Source: Pachysolen tannophilus NRRL Y-2460 (Eukaryota > Ascomycota > Pichiomycetes > Alaninales > Pachysolenaceae). From it: 64,000 bases of DNA. The translations under genes were made by a program, and so were the position numbers. Within the stretch, counting starts at the first letter, position 1. Every line of letters begins with the position of its first letter. Location of the stretch: the NCBI GenBank assembly GCA_001661245.1, contig KV454018.1, forward strand, positions 126,692-190,691, given 5' to 3'. Below the pieces are notes generated by a model. That model was not told where the DNA came from. It did no database searches and saw only the letters and a program-made list of their open reading frames with translations. Of this stretch, positions 43,888 to 54,093 are shown piece after piece.

Positions 43888-45231
43888 TTATCTTGACTGG
43901 GTTGGATCTTGTTGTCTTAAAATCTCTTCAACTGTTGGTCCTAATAATCTTTTAAACCCAGATTTACTTAAAGTAACAACGGTCACATCTGTAATAGCCT
44001 TTACTGTAGCTTGTCTAGGTAAATCATTTAACAATGCAACTTCTCCAAAATAATCACCCTTATGTAATTTTCCAATGACTCCTTTATCCTTTCTGATAAT
44101 TTCAGCTTCACCAGTCTCTACGAAATAAAAATTTTCACCACGTTCACCTTCGGTGACTATATTTTCATTTGGACGGAACTTTTCTGTATGTAATGCATCT
44201 GCTAATTTATTTCTTGCATAAGAAGATAATGGTTTTAAAACTGGAACTTCTTTTAAAAATTCTTCATACATTGATCTTTTCTTTGCTGTTCCTTCTAATA
44301 AAATTCTTTTAAAAGTCAATCTATCTAATGCCCACAATACACAGTTTGAAGTGGCAATAGTAGTAGCTGCTCTTGGAGAATTATACATTAAAGCCAATTC
44401 ACCAAATGATGATCCAGGTCCAGTACTACCAACTTTGACTCCATTTACAAAATAATCAACAGAACCTTCTTCCAAGACATAAAAAAAATCACCTTCATCA
44501 CCTTGTCTAATAATTGTTGTACCGTTTGGAACTTTTTTCTCTTCTAACGCATATATGACTGTGTGTAAACTTTCCTCATCCAATTGGCTAAACAAGAAAT
44601 TATCAGCAACAGTTTTCTTTAACCTTGCAAGTTGTTCTGGAGTAATATCATGTCTTGGTGGTTTCCATGAATCACCACTAAAAGTATCTGGATTTAAAAT
44701 CTCAGCACTAACTGAAACTCTTCTATTAGCATTGAACCTTGCTGGGAAATTAGCAACTTTAGTACCAAAATTACCTGATGGAGCTCTTGGATCATTAGGA
44801 TCTACTTCAGAAGATGAACTTGATAAAGTATTCTTCTCTCCAACACCATATCCACCTTTGAAAACATTGCCAACACCAGAACCAATAGGATTACCATTTG
44901 TTGATTTATTAACTTCATTCAGAGCAAGTATTGGGTCGTGCTCCAATGGACGATTACTTAGTGAATGAGGGTCATTTTCACCAAATGGAGCTTTAAAAGA
45001 AGTAATTGTTTGATTTTTCCTTCTTTCTTCTGTTTCAATTAATGATGGGAAAAGCTTAATTCCAGCCTGTTCTGCTTTTGTTCTTTGATCCCATAATATA
45101 CTTCTTTGTTGTTCCAATCTACTATTAAAATAATTGGCACAAAATTGTAAAATATCTGACGGATTTTTTGACTTGATTTGTTTATTCAATTCATTCAACT
45201 CATCCAAATATTGTGAATTTAATGAGGCCAT
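43888..45231 (-). CDS. BCY1: cAMP-dependent protein kinase regulatory subunit
   Basis: Bcy1 holds PKA catalytic subunits inactive until cAMP binds. The ATG at 45231 is the first in frame (MASLNSQYLDELNELNKQIK), giving 447 aa. The N-terminal dimerisation/docking helix region (about 1-45) is followed by a disordered linker and the inhibitory site NRRVSVSAE (about 165-173; the Ser makes it a substrate-type site). Two cyclic-nucleotide-binding domains follow, with phosphate-binding cassettes FGELALMYNSPRAATT (about 270) and FGEVALLNDLPRQATV (about 395), both with the Glu and Arg that bind cAMP. It ends in an acidic/polar tail. Complete. Confidence 0.96.
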   Translation of the reverse strand: MASLNSQYLDELNELNKQIKSKNPSDILQFCANYFNSRLEQQRSILWDQRTKAEQAGIKLFPSLIETEERRKNQTITSFKAPFGENDPHSLSNRPLEHDPILALNEVNKSTNGNPIGSGVGNVFKGGYGVGEKNTLSSSSSEVDPNDPRAPSGNFGTKVANFPARFNANRRVSVSAEILNPDTFSGDSWKPPRHDITPEQLARLKKTVADNFLFSQLDEESLHTVIYALEEKKVPNGTTIIRQGDEGDFFYVLEEGSVDYFVNGVKVGSTGPGSSFGELALMYNSPRAATTIATSNCVLWALDRLTFKRILLEGTAKKRSMYEEFLKEVPVLKPLSSYARNKLADALHTEKFRPNENIVTEGERGENFYFVETGEAEIIRKDKGVIGKLHKGDYFGEVALLNDLPRQATVKAITDVTVVTLSKSGFKRLLGPTVEEILRQQDPTQSR

Positions 45232-45772
45232 TGTCAATTACCCACTATATGATAAATGCAATCAAATTAATTAACTATTGGATATTTGACCGATGGTAAA
45301 GGATAAAATAATTTTAAAAATAAAGAAAGAATTAAAATAAAAATAAAAATAAACTCAACTCAACTCAACTCAAACTTAAAAATTCCACTTTTCTGTTTCC
45401 GTTATAAAAACAAAACAAAAAAAAAAAAAAAAAAAAAAAAAGATAATTAATTATTTATAATTGAAATTACCTTTCCAAAAATTAAAACTTAAATTAGATT
45501 GATAATAATCAATGGTTATAATTTGTAATTCAATAAAAATAAATATATAATCTTAAAAAGATAATAAAATATTACTTCTTCTTCTTCTTCTTCTTCTTTT
45601 TTACTTTTTTCTCTATGATTAAATTTGAAGAAAGCAAGGGGTAATTGACACGTCGAATTGAGTTTCGGGTTTCGGGTTTGAGCGCAGACCAAAAAAGCAA
45701 ATTGGCAGAATACAAAAGTAAAAGTGGATTTACGTTAATTGGTTATGGTAATCTATATGATCTATATGCTTT
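45232..45772. promoter_or_regulatory. BCY1 promoter and IRC5 3' flank
   Basis: Contains a CTCAA pentamer repeat (45353-45372), a long A tract (about 45416-45440) and a CTT repeat (about 45575-45597). A GTTTCGGGTTTCGGGTTTG direct repeat lies at 45662-45680. No gene is seen. Confidence 0.45.
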
Positions 45773-48508
45773 TCATTCCATTGAGCTGACAGTTTCAAAC
45801 ATGACGATTCTCTTGAATCTTTCGTCGTTGTTGACATCGTCACTTGATCTTTCGTAGGCAGAAGGTGATCTATCAAAGAGTTCATTTAATTCGTCTTTGT
45901 TCAATATATTATCTTTTGACATGATACTATCAGAACCATTTTTCTTTGTTAGGAAAGCATGTTCATTCAATAATTTTGTTAATTCATAGGATAACAAGTC
46001 ATGGTCTGTCTTGAGCAGTGATTGTTCCTTGGATAAAGACTTATTTGCATTTTTCAGTTGTGAAAGTTTAGATAATGTTTCAAATTTCCCCATTGATATA
46101 ACTAATTTTTCCAATTTTCTCTTGGAATCTGCTTTTGATAATAAAACTTGTTCTACAGTATTGATCATTGCCATTCTGTATACAATAACTGGCTTGGTTT
46201 GTCCAATTCTATGGGCTCTATCCATTGCTTGTAAATCAACTTGTGGGTTCCAATCACTGTCAAATAAGATAACTGTATCTGCTCCTACTAAATTTAATCC
46301 TAATCCACCTGCTCGTGTTGATAAGAGGAAAACTTGATATTTCAAACTTTTATTAAAAGATGAAATCTCTTCGGCCCTTGTTTCTTGATCTGTAGAACCA
46401 TCAATTCTTGCACTCTTAATATTATTATAATCACAAAAATCTTGAATAAGATCAATCATCTTGGTAAATTGTGAAAAAATTAAAACTTTATGATTATTGG
46501 ATAAAAGTTTTGGTAATATTTGATCTAAAATCAGTAATTTCCCAGAATTTTTAATTAAATCATCAGTCATCTTAGTCTCATCAATCCAGGGGAAAAAGAA
46601 AAGATATGGAGAATCACAAATTAATCTCAATTGCATCATTAAATTCTGTAGTTTCTTTGCATCAATATCTCTTTTAACTTGAAACCATAATTTATCCAAT
46701 TTCATATATTTTTCATATTCTCTTTCACAATATAAACGTCCTTGCAGCTTTATAAAATCTTTTATTTTTGTTTTATCAACTTTTTCAACATATCTATCCT
46801 GATAATCAATGATATCTAACTCCTGATCATTATTATAATCAAAATCATCATTCCCATCTATATCTAAATCAAGCTTGTCATATATATTTTTAGCTTTCCT
46901 CTTTTTTGACTTGTTATAAGGTTTTACAATGTCATCTATTGTATCAACATTTGATGATAATTTCAAATTTATAAAATTTTCAATATATTTATCATCACCT
47001 AATTTAAAATTATTAATCTTTAAATACTCTTTGAAAAAATGCTTTAACAATACAGGTTTTAAATTTCTTTTTAAAGCAGCTTTATACAAGAGAGTTTGTT
47101 CTTGAGTTAAATTTGCATATATGATATATTCTCTCTTTGGTGGTAAATCTTTAATTGCTTCTCTTTTTAACCTTCTCAACAAGAATGGTTTTAAAATAGT
47201 ATGTAAATTTGAAATTAAACTTTTCTGAATCTCCACGTTTATCAACAGCTTTGTCTGTTCATCATCTTCATCAGTTTCCAATTTTGATTGTAAACTGTTA
47301 AAATCAAACCATTGTTCAAACAAGGCAACATCATGGAAAATATCTGGTAGGATAAAATTTAATAATGACCATAATTCACCAAGATTATTTTGTAAAGGAG
47401 TACCAGTTAACAATAATCTATTTGAAGTTCTTAATTTTTTCAATTCTTTTAACAATAAACAATTATTATTTTTCAATCTATGACCTTCATCTACTATTAA
47501 GAATTTCCAATCAATTTTATCTAAAAATTTAGAATCACGAATAATTATTTCATAGCTTGCAACTATTATTGCAGGAGTTTCAACTTGATTAGATTTCCGC
47601 CCTATTGGTTTAGATGAATTTAAATTATGGAAATATTCTTCTCTAATAATCTTTCTTTTTTCCTTAGAACCAGAATAGTTTAAAACAGGGAATCCAGGAG
47701 CAAATCTTTTAATTTCATTACACCAGTTACTCACTGTAGATAACGGACAAGTGATTAAGAAAGGCCCTTTAATTCCTTGTTCATATAAAAATGCTAATAA
47801 TGAAATTGATTGAATTGTCTTACCTAACCCCATTTCATCGGCCAATATCCCATTAAGACCATTTTCATATAATGTAATTAACCAGTTCATACCTTCTAAC
47901 TGATAATCTCTCATTTTACAACCAGAAAGTATTTTCGGTTGTTGAATACGAATTGAAGTTGATTCTAATTTTTCCTTTGTTTCTTTTGAAGAAGATGATA
48001 ATTGTATTGGTTGCAAATTTTCCTTATTTTTCGTTCCATTTTTAAATTTACCCTTTTGCTTCTTCAAAGGTTGTACTTCAATATTTTCATTAGTTTCATT
48101 CTTGTTTAAAGTTTTTTCAAATAAAGTATCAGCTATAATTGTAGAAAAAATTTTTGATTGCTCAACCAAATTTTGTAATTTCAGTAATTTCTTATCTCTG
48201 GATAAACCATTAAAATCCTTTTGATCTTCACTTAACTCAACCGCCTGGACTGAACCATTTTCATGAAGTAATTTTTGTAGTTTCAAGTCCTCATCCTCTT
48301 CAAATTTCGCAATATCATCATCACCAGCTATTGAACCATCTGCTATTGAATCAGCTGCTGATTCAGCTATTGAACCAGATCCGGGAGAAGTCTTATCCGT
48401 ATCCAACTCGGGCGTCCGAGAACCCATGCCCGAAAAATCACCCTTCCCAGAATCGCCACTACTAGCGCTATTATCTGATCCTACCTGAGAACCCGCCATA
48501 TCATCCAT
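45773..48508 (-). CDS. IRC5: SNF2-family DNA translocase Irc5 (Lsh/HELLS/DDM1 type)
   Basis: Irc5 is the yeast relative of mammalian HELLS. It is reported to aid cohesin association with chromatin and replication stability. The ATG at 48508 is the first in frame, giving 911 aa. An acidic Ser/Asp/Gly-rich N-terminus precedes a SNF2 domain with Walker A (ADEMGLGKT, about 221) and Walker B-type VDEGHRLKN (about 339). A charged insert (about 500-590) follows, then the helicase C domain: LIFSQFTKMIDLIQDF (about 670) and TRAGGLGLNLVGADTVILFD with DRAHRIGQ (about 735-760). The motif spelling, the DEGH box and the C-terminal end fit Irc5/Lsh better than Snf2, Isw or Chd1. No bromo-, chromo- or SANT domain is present. 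Confidence 0.9.
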   Translation of the reverse strand: MDDMAGSQVGSDNSASSGDSGKGDFSGMGSRTPELDTDKTSPGSGSIAESAADSIADGSIAGDDDIAKFEEDEDLKLQKLLHENGSVQAVELSEDQKDFNGLSRDKKLLKLQNLVEQSKIFSTIIADTLFEKTLNKNETNENIEVQPLKKQKGKFKNGTKNKENLQPIQLSSSSKETKEKLESTSIRIQQPKILSGCKMRDYQLEGMNWLITLYENGLNGILADEMGLGKTIQSISLLAFLYEQGIKGPFLITCPLSTVSNWCNEIKRFAPGFPVLNYSGSKEKRKIIREEYFHNLNSSKPIGRKSNQVETPAIIVASYEIIIRDSKFLDKIDWKFLIVDEGHRLKNNNCLLLKELKKLRTSNRLLLTGTPLQNNLGELWSLLNFILPDIFHDVALFEQWFDFNSLQSKLETDEDDEQTKLLINVEIQKSLISNLHTILKPFLLRRLKREAIKDLPPKREYIIYANLTQEQTLLYKAALKRNLKPVLLKHFFKEYLKINNFKLGDDKYIENFINLKLSSNVDTIDDIVKPYNKSKKRKAKNIYDKLDLDIDGNDDFDYNNDQELDIIDYQDRYVEKVDKTKIKDFIKLQGRLYCEREYEKYMKLDKLWFQVKRDIDAKKLQNLMMQLRLICDSPYLFFFPWIDETKMTDDLIKNSGKLLILDQILPKLLSNNHKVLIFSQFTKMIDLIQDFCDYNNIKSARIDGSTDQETRAEEISSFNKSLKYQVFLLSTRAGGLGLNLVGADTVILFDSDWNPQVDLQAMDRAHRIGQTKPVIVYRMAMINTVEQVLLSKADSKRKLEKLVISMGKFETLSKLSQLKNANKSLSKEQSLLKTDHDLLSYELTKLLNEHAFLTKKNGSDSIMSKDNILNKDELNELFDRSPSAYERSSDDVNNDERFKRIVMFETVSSME

Positions 48509-49502
48509 CTCAACAAAAAACCTCAATAATATAATTATCTATTAACGTTAATCATTAACCGCCGTTTAAGATATTACAAAACTTTTGAATATATTTTCGC
48601 GTCCCCTCGTGTAAATAGGATTCAAATTGGCAGAACAAAACTTAAGACATCAAAAAAAAAGATAAATTTTCAAACTAAAGCGTTTTTTTTTTTGTTTTTT
48701 TTTTGTGGGTACTCTACTCACCATCACTACTCCCTTTTACCTTCTACTTATTAAGAGACTGTCTATATATAACCACTAGAGAGACCTACGAAAAGAACAA
48801 CTCAGAAAAGAAAATAAAATAAAAAAAAAAACTTTAAAACCATTAATTTTCTAAAGAGAAATTCAACTTTAGAATAAACACTCATTTTAAAGTAGGTAGT
48901 GTGCTTTCTGCTCAAATGTTCCGCATTAGGAAATTACATTTGTTGTAATTCAATTTAAACAACAACAATCAACGAAAACAACAACGAACAACGGCAAGAA
49001 CATTAAAAGAAAGAATCAATTGAAACGTAATAAAGAATCTTGTTCTTGATTAATAAATGAACAAATTGTGGGTGGGTGTTGTTTTGATCGTTGCCCACTA
49101 GCCGTCTCTTTTAATCTTTTTAATTTCTCTTATTTTCTTATTTCTCTCTCTTTTTAAAGTCGGGTCAAAAATTTTGTTCTTAAAAACACGAAAGAAAAAT
49201 TGTTTGTTAAGGAAGAAAGAAAAAAAAAAACTTCAACTTTAATGATAAACAGTATTTCCATATTATATACAGCTAAGATATATATAAGATACTAATTGGG
49301 GTATAATCAATCTGTATCTTTTATTGATATATTAGGTAAGGTGTTTACTTAGTTGTTAAGTTTTTTTAATTTTTTTTGTAATTTTTTTGTGTTTTTTTGT
49401 GTTTGTTTGTGTGTGCGTGTGTGCGTGTGTGTTTGCTGAGAGAATTGACCTGTCAAAGGGGAAAAGGAATTTTTTTAAAAAAAAAATAGCACAATAACTA
49501 AG
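48509..49502. promoter_or_regulatory. Divergent IRC5/RSC8 promoter region
   Basis: Near IRC5 there is TTTTCGCGT (48594-48602), an SBF/MBF-like ACGCGAAAA on the coding strand about 90 bases before its ATG. The RSC8 side has A tracts and a TG-rich run (about 49389-49435). No gene is seen. Confidence 0.45.
49389..49435. repeat. TG-rich simple repeat before RSC8
   Basis: An imperfect GTGT/TTTG/GCGT run on the plus strand, 70 to 115 bases before the RSC8 ATG and probably within its leader or core promoter. Simple sequence; no tandem unit long enough to be a telomere-like repeat. Confidence 0.6.
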
Positions 49503-51182
49503 ATGTCTGAATCGCCTCAAGATATGGATTTTAAAGACGGTGGGTCTTTGAAGGATGATAACGATGTAGATCTGAGAGAGAGTGAGCAGGTGAAGGAGGA
49601 GACAGATAAGGATACGTTGATGGAAGATGAGAATGATGAAGGTGAAGTTGAAGGTGAAGGTAATCAAACTACTGTAGAACCTGAAGATAAAGAAGGTAAT
49701 AGTACTATAGGTCATATTGATTTTGAAAAAGAGCAAAGAACACTTGAAGAAAAAGCCAAGAATTTCTTGGCTCGTCAAACAAAGGCAGTCATTATCCCAT
49801 CTTTTGCTAAATGGTTTAATTTAGATACAATTCATGAAATTGAAAAAAGATCACTTCCAGAATTTTTTTCTAATCAATCACGTTTTAAAACACCAAAAGT
49901 TTATAAAGAATTTAGAGATTTTATGGTAAATTGTTATAGATTAAACCCAATTGAATATTTGACAGTAACAGCTGTTAGAAGAAATTTGGCAGGTGATGTG
50001 GCTTCAATTGTTAGAGTTCACTCATTTTTAGAAAAATGGGGGTTGATTAATTATCAAATAGATCCAAAGACAAGACCTTCTTTAGTTGGTCCTCAATATA
50101 CGGGACATTTCCAAATCACCTTGGATACTCCAGGTGGATTTGTACCATTTGTACCAGAAAATTCCAAGATAGTTAAAACTAACAATAAAACTCATCATCA
50201 AGATACTTTAAGTATCTCAACTACTGCGGAATCTACAAATGGACCAAATACACCTGTCTCAACTACATCCTCGTCTGTTCCTTTTAATTTTGAAATACAG
50301 AAAAATATTTACGATTCTACCAAAGATGCATTTATACTACGTGATGAAGATTCAAAACAAAATCCAAGTGGATTGATTACAAAACAATTATTCTGTATGA
50401 CTTGTGGTAACGATGTTTCTAATGTTCGTTATCATCATTTGAGAACAAAAAATAATATTTGTGCAAACTGTTTTGAACAAGGTTCTTTCCCATCCAATAT
50501 TCAGTCTAGTGAATTTCTCCAATTGGGAAATAAAGGTGAAGCTGGTGAAGCTGGTGAAGCTGCTGCTACTGCTGCTACTGCTTCTAACAAGTCATGGAAC
50601 GATCAAGAATTGTTGTTGTTATTAGAAGGTATTGAAATGTATGGCGATGATTGGTTGGCTATTTCAGGTCATGTTTCAACCAAATCAAAAGAAGAATGTA
50701 TTAAGAAATTTGTATCATTACCAATTGAAGACCGTTATATAAATTCACAAATATCTAGAAAACTGAATCTACTTAAAAATGGTGGTAGTACTATTGCTAC
50801 AGATAAGATTATACAGAAATTGTTGGAAAATTTAGATAAGACAGAAGAAAATAAAATATCCAATTTAGCAGATCTGAAATCAAAGGAAATTTTAAATAAT
50901 TCAACTGCACTTTTAAATAAAATAGTGGATTTAGAAATTAACAAAATTGATTTGAAATTGAAAAATTTTACAATGATTGAAAAATCATTAATAATCGAGA
51001 AAAAATTATTAATTAAACAAAAAGCTAAATTATATGGAGATTTGAAAGAAGAAGAAAAAAGTAGATTCCAATACGAATCAGAATCTGATCAAATCAACGA
51101 GGCACAGATGGACCTGAATCTTGAAGAACCTGAGCCTATTAGCCAAGTTGCAGCTCAAAGTTACAAATACTGGTCTGCTTGA
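49503..51182 (+). CDS. RSC8: RSC chromatin-remodelling complex subunit Rsc8 (SWIRM-ZZ-SANT)
   Basis: Rsc8 is the dimeric Swi3-like scaffold of the RSC nucleosome remodeller. The 559 aa show an acidic N-terminus (about 1-75) and a SWIRM domain (about 90-185: IIPSFAKWFNLDTIHEIEKR, LNPIEYLTVTAVRRNLAGDV). A ZZ-type zinc motif (about 297-330: CMTCGNDVSNVRYHH, ICANCFEQG) and a SANT domain (about 362-410: WNDQELLLLLEGIEMYGDDW) follow. A C-terminal leucine-rich coiled coil spans about 440-530. Saccharomyces Rsc8 is 557 aa, whereas Swi3 is much longer with a large acidic N-terminus, so Rsc8 is preferred. A GAA/GCT triplet run encodes GEAGEAGEAAATAATA before SANT. Confidence 0.95.
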   Translation: MSESPQDMDFKDGGSLKDDNDVDLRESEQVKEETDKDTLMEDENDEGEVEGEGNQTTVEPEDKEGNSTIGHIDFEKEQRTLEEKAKNFLARQTKAVIIPSFAKWFNLDTIHEIEKRSLPEFFSNQSRFKTPKVYKEFRDFMVNCYRLNPIEYLTVTAVRRNLAGDVASIVRVHSFLEKWGLINYQIDPKTRPSLVGPQYTGHFQITLDTPGGFVPFVPENSKIVKTNNKTHHQDTLSISTTAESTNGPNTPVSTTSSSVPFNFEIQKNIYDSTKDAFILRDEDSKQNPSGLITKQLFCMTCGNDVSNVRYHHLRTKNNICANCFEQGSFPSNIQSSEFLQLGNKGEAGEAGEAAATAATASNKSWNDQELLLLLEGIEMYGDDWLAISGHVSTKSKEECIKKFVSLPIEDRYINSQISRKLNLLKNGGSTIATDKIIQKLLENLDKTEENKISNLADLKSKEILNNSTALLNKIVDLEINKIDLKLKNFTMIEKSLIIEKKLLIKQKAKLYGDLKEEEKSRFQYESESDQINEAQMDLNLEEPEPISQVAAQSYKYWSA

Positions 51183-51672
51183 TTTGATCTTTACTATTCT
51201 TTTATCTTTGATCTTTGAACACTATTTTTGAATTTTCACTTTAATTTTTTTTTTTCTTTTATTTTCTTCTTCTTGTTTCTTTCTCAATATTAGAATTGTT
51301 TTATCTATTTTGTTTTTGTTGTTTTTTTTTATCTTTACGAATAAAAACTCACATGGATTTATCTTTTATTTTCTCTCTTCTACTCTTGTGTATTATAATA
51401 TATAAAATCAACCCATTCAACTCTTAACACTTTTCATCATCAAATTCAAATTCAAATTCGAATTAGTTTATACCATCAAAGAAAACTGCGTCGTGTATGG
51501 AACTATCGATTTTGTTAACATAGTTTGCAATCAAATCTAAGATTTCTATGGACTAGAAATGATTTTATAGATATATATAGATTGATTAATTTAATAATTA
51601 ATAATTCATCAGTTCAAGTATTGAATTAGTATAATAGTGGATTAGTGGATTACTAAAGAGGATAGAAGATAT
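51183..51672. promoter_or_regulatory. RSC8 3' flank and EMC5 promoter
   Basis: T/C-rich sequence after RSC8 (51240-51380), then a CAAATT direct repeat (about 51443-51460) and AT-rich promoter. No gene is seen. Confidence 0.4.
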
Positions 51673-52086
51673 ATGATGTCGTTGAAATCTACAATTTTGT
51701 ATGTTTTGGGAATATTTTTCATGTTACATTCAGCATATTCTGCATTTTCATTTAATCAATATTTGAAAGCATCATTGTCGTTAAATAAGCCTACTCTTCC
51801 AAATGATATAAAATTTGAATTAATACTATCTGCAATATTAATAGTATATGCTACTTTTGAAAATGTTTTATTTAATACAGGTAATGTGTATAACTATGAA
51901 ATTGTCACTGGGGAAAAGAAACCAGTAACGAAAAAATTGAAATTGAATTCGATATATATGAATCAAATTACACTGGAAGATGAAAAATTAGGTAAATGTG
52001 TATTTGATGAATTAGAAAATAGATCTTGTTATATGGATGTCCTGGAAAGACGAGCAGAGTTTGAAAAATGGTTTAATAATCAATGA
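51673..52086 (+). CDS. EMC5: ER membrane protein complex subunit 5
   Basis: Emc5 is a small core subunit of the EMC insertase/chaperone, which inserts tail-anchored and multipass proteins into the ER. The 137 aa (or 136 from the second of two adjacent ATGs) have two membrane spans: about 5-25 (TILYVLGIFFMLHSAYSAFS, including the HSAYSA motif typical of MMGT/Emc5) and about 47-66 (ELILSAILIVYATFENVLF). PNDIKFE lies between them, and a cytosolic tail ends in EFEKWFNN. Length (141 in Saccharomyces) and layout match. The C-terminal tail is poorly conserved in this family, so the call rests on the two spans. Confidence 0.85.
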   Translation: MMSLKSTILYVLGIFFMLHSAYSAFSFNQYLKASLSLNKPTLPNDIKFELILSAILIVYATFENVLFNTGNVYNYEIVTGEKKPVTKKLKLNSIYMNQITLEDEKLGKCVFDELENRSCYMDVLERRAEFEKWFNNQ

Positions 52087-52576
52087 AACTGAGGTAGAAG
52101 GCATATAACCAATATAATAAATTAATTGTTAATATAAATTTAATATAATATGATATATGTACAACACTTATTCATAATCACAAAAACCTACTACACTAAC
52201 CATCTTCTCTTTGCATATATATATATATATATATTTTATTTTACTCAGCCAATCCCACAAATAAGATAAAATAATAAATAATAACACAGAGCACATGAGA
52301 AACCAGCTCAGTAGCAAAAATATCTCCATTATCTCGATAAAGTATTAAAAAATTGTCTCCGAATGAAAAAAAAAAAAAAATGAATTAAAATGAATTGAAA
52401 AAGAAAAAGAAAAAGAAAAGAATAGATGATGAGAGAGGTATATCCCACTCACCGTTAATTGAACAATTCAACATAAAGTATAGCTTAAATCAACCAAATA
52501 AATATACAAATTACATGGAACATCTTTTTTGTTTTAAAATTCAAATAAAAAAAAAAAAAAAAACATTTAGTTGATT
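52087..52576. other. Convergent 3' region of EMC5 and the CBM48 gene
   Basis: AT-rich with a TA repeat (about 52216-52235) and A tracts (52365-52382, 52546-52562). No gene is seen. Confidence 0.4.
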
Positions 52577-53549
52577 TTAAGAACTAAACAAGCTTCTGAC
52601 TTTTGAAATCAAATTTCGCCTACTACTAGGTACATTACTACTAGTTCCACTGCTATTATTATGTATTGCACCTGAAGATGAGCTGATTATACTGCTTCCT
52701 CCAAAAGCAGGTTGCCCAGTTAAAGTAACTTCGGAATTAATCACAGTCAACTCATGAGCATTATTATTGTTATTACCATTGTTGGTATTATTATTTCTAT
52801 TGCCGTTAGTATCACCCTCTTGCATTTCATTATCACCATCAGTGAAATGCTCTATAACTACTGGCGGAGAAATTTGATCTGATATCAATGAACGAGGTGT
52901 GGAAATCGTTGTATAGTCACTTGTGGCTGTTTCGCTTTTACTTATAGTTGGAAGTAATTCGGTATATGATGATGAAGACGAAGATGAAGATGCTGTTGTT
53001 GCTGATATTGGAGGTAAAGCTTCCGAAGACGGAGGTGATGTGGACCATTGCAATTCTCTTTGAAATATAAAATTGTTTTCAATATTTGAATTTGAAGTTT
53101 CAACTTTATACATAGGAGAAGGATTTATCTGCCATTGGCCATCAACTATAAACTAATCAAAAAATTAAATCATTAATATTAGTATTATGTATATTATATT
53201 TGAAAAATCTCAAATTTTCAAATAATGTTAAATAAAAATACTCACTTTAAAAAATATTTTATCATCAGGATTACTCTTTCCACCTTTACTAAACACATCT
53301 TTATTAAACTTGATCTTCTTAACAAACTTATTTTGCTCTGGTTTAAAATCCAATTTAACACTTCTTGACCAATTATCAAAGTCACCAGTTACAATTACTT
53401 CTTTCGCATTAGGATCAACCCTTATGTTTTAAAAAAATTTCATTTTTCAAAATTAGTATATATCTCTATCTCTCATTATTCCATTATTATAAATAACTAA
53501 AACTTCTTACTTACCATGCAAAGCTGATATAACAGTACGTTGAACTCAT
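52577..53549 (-). CDS. MDG1: CBM48 (AMPK glycogen-binding-like) protein, Mdg1/Crp1 type, three exons
   Basis: Mdg1 and Crp1 are yeast proteins with an AMPK-beta-like carbohydrate-binding domain; Mdg1 affects pheromone signalling and Crp1 binds cruciform DNA. Exons are 53515-53549, 53246-53420 and 52577-53152. Both introns are well formed: GTAAGT and GTGAGT donors, TACTAAT branches, AAG and TTAG acceptors. The join gives STYCYISFAWVDPNAKEVIV, then TGDFDNWS, IFFKFIVDGQWQINPS and an EN-rich end of the domain (about 1-100), the CBM48 pattern. The remaining ~160 residues are Ser/Thr/Asn/Gly-rich and disordered, ending in a basic SRRNLISKVRSLFSS. 261 aa, shorter than Saccharomyces Mdg1 (366). The exact paralogue is uncertain. 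Confidence 0.8.
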
Positions 53550-54093
53550 ATTAATTAATAGCTTTCTTATCAAATATGTCCATAAAATGATCCCAAATTA
53601 TAATTTCTTCAAATTAGAAAAAAAAAAAAAAAAAAAGAAAAAGTACACCTATTTAATACCAAGTAATGGAAACTCAACTATCAAATAACTTTCTTCCATT
53701 AATCTGATCTCATGAATTGAGACTAACACTGTTACAAAAAAAAAGGTATCTTAACATGTGTTTTGATGATTTGGTATTAACTTTTCTTATCTAATTACAG
53801 CTTTTTACCTCTATTTTCAGCTTATCTACTAAAAAAAAAAAAGAAAAAAATATTTTCGGACTACAACCGAGGTGTATTGGCTAGATTCTAGTTTAAAAGG
53901 TGAAATAATACAAAAGTAATGGATAATGGATGATTTTTTACAATTAGCTAGATATATTTAAAGAAAGTGATTGTTTTAATTACCTAGTCTTTTCTCATTT
54001 GTTTTCATTTCATTTGTTTTCTTTGTTGTTTAAAACCATCTTTTAATTATAAATTTTAATTTTTTAATTTTTTAATTTTTAATTTTTAATATT
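53550..54093. promoter_or_regulatory. CBM48-gene promoter and YKE4 3' flank
   Basis: A tracts (53619-53636, 53829-53848) and a TTTTTAATTT repeat (about 54055-54090) just beyond the YKE4 stop. No gene is seen. Confidence 0.4.

Noticed and set aside
45645-45857. Open frame of 70 codons on the plus strand near the IRC5 end
   Set aside because: It starts inside the intergenic region and ends antisense to the IRC5 3' end. It has no ATG-context or composition support, so it is a shadow frame.
49389-49435. Internal telomere-like TG repeat before RSC8
   Set aside because: The run is irregular (GTGT, TTTG and GCGT mixtures), lacks a repeated unit of telomeric length, and sits in an ordinary gene leader.
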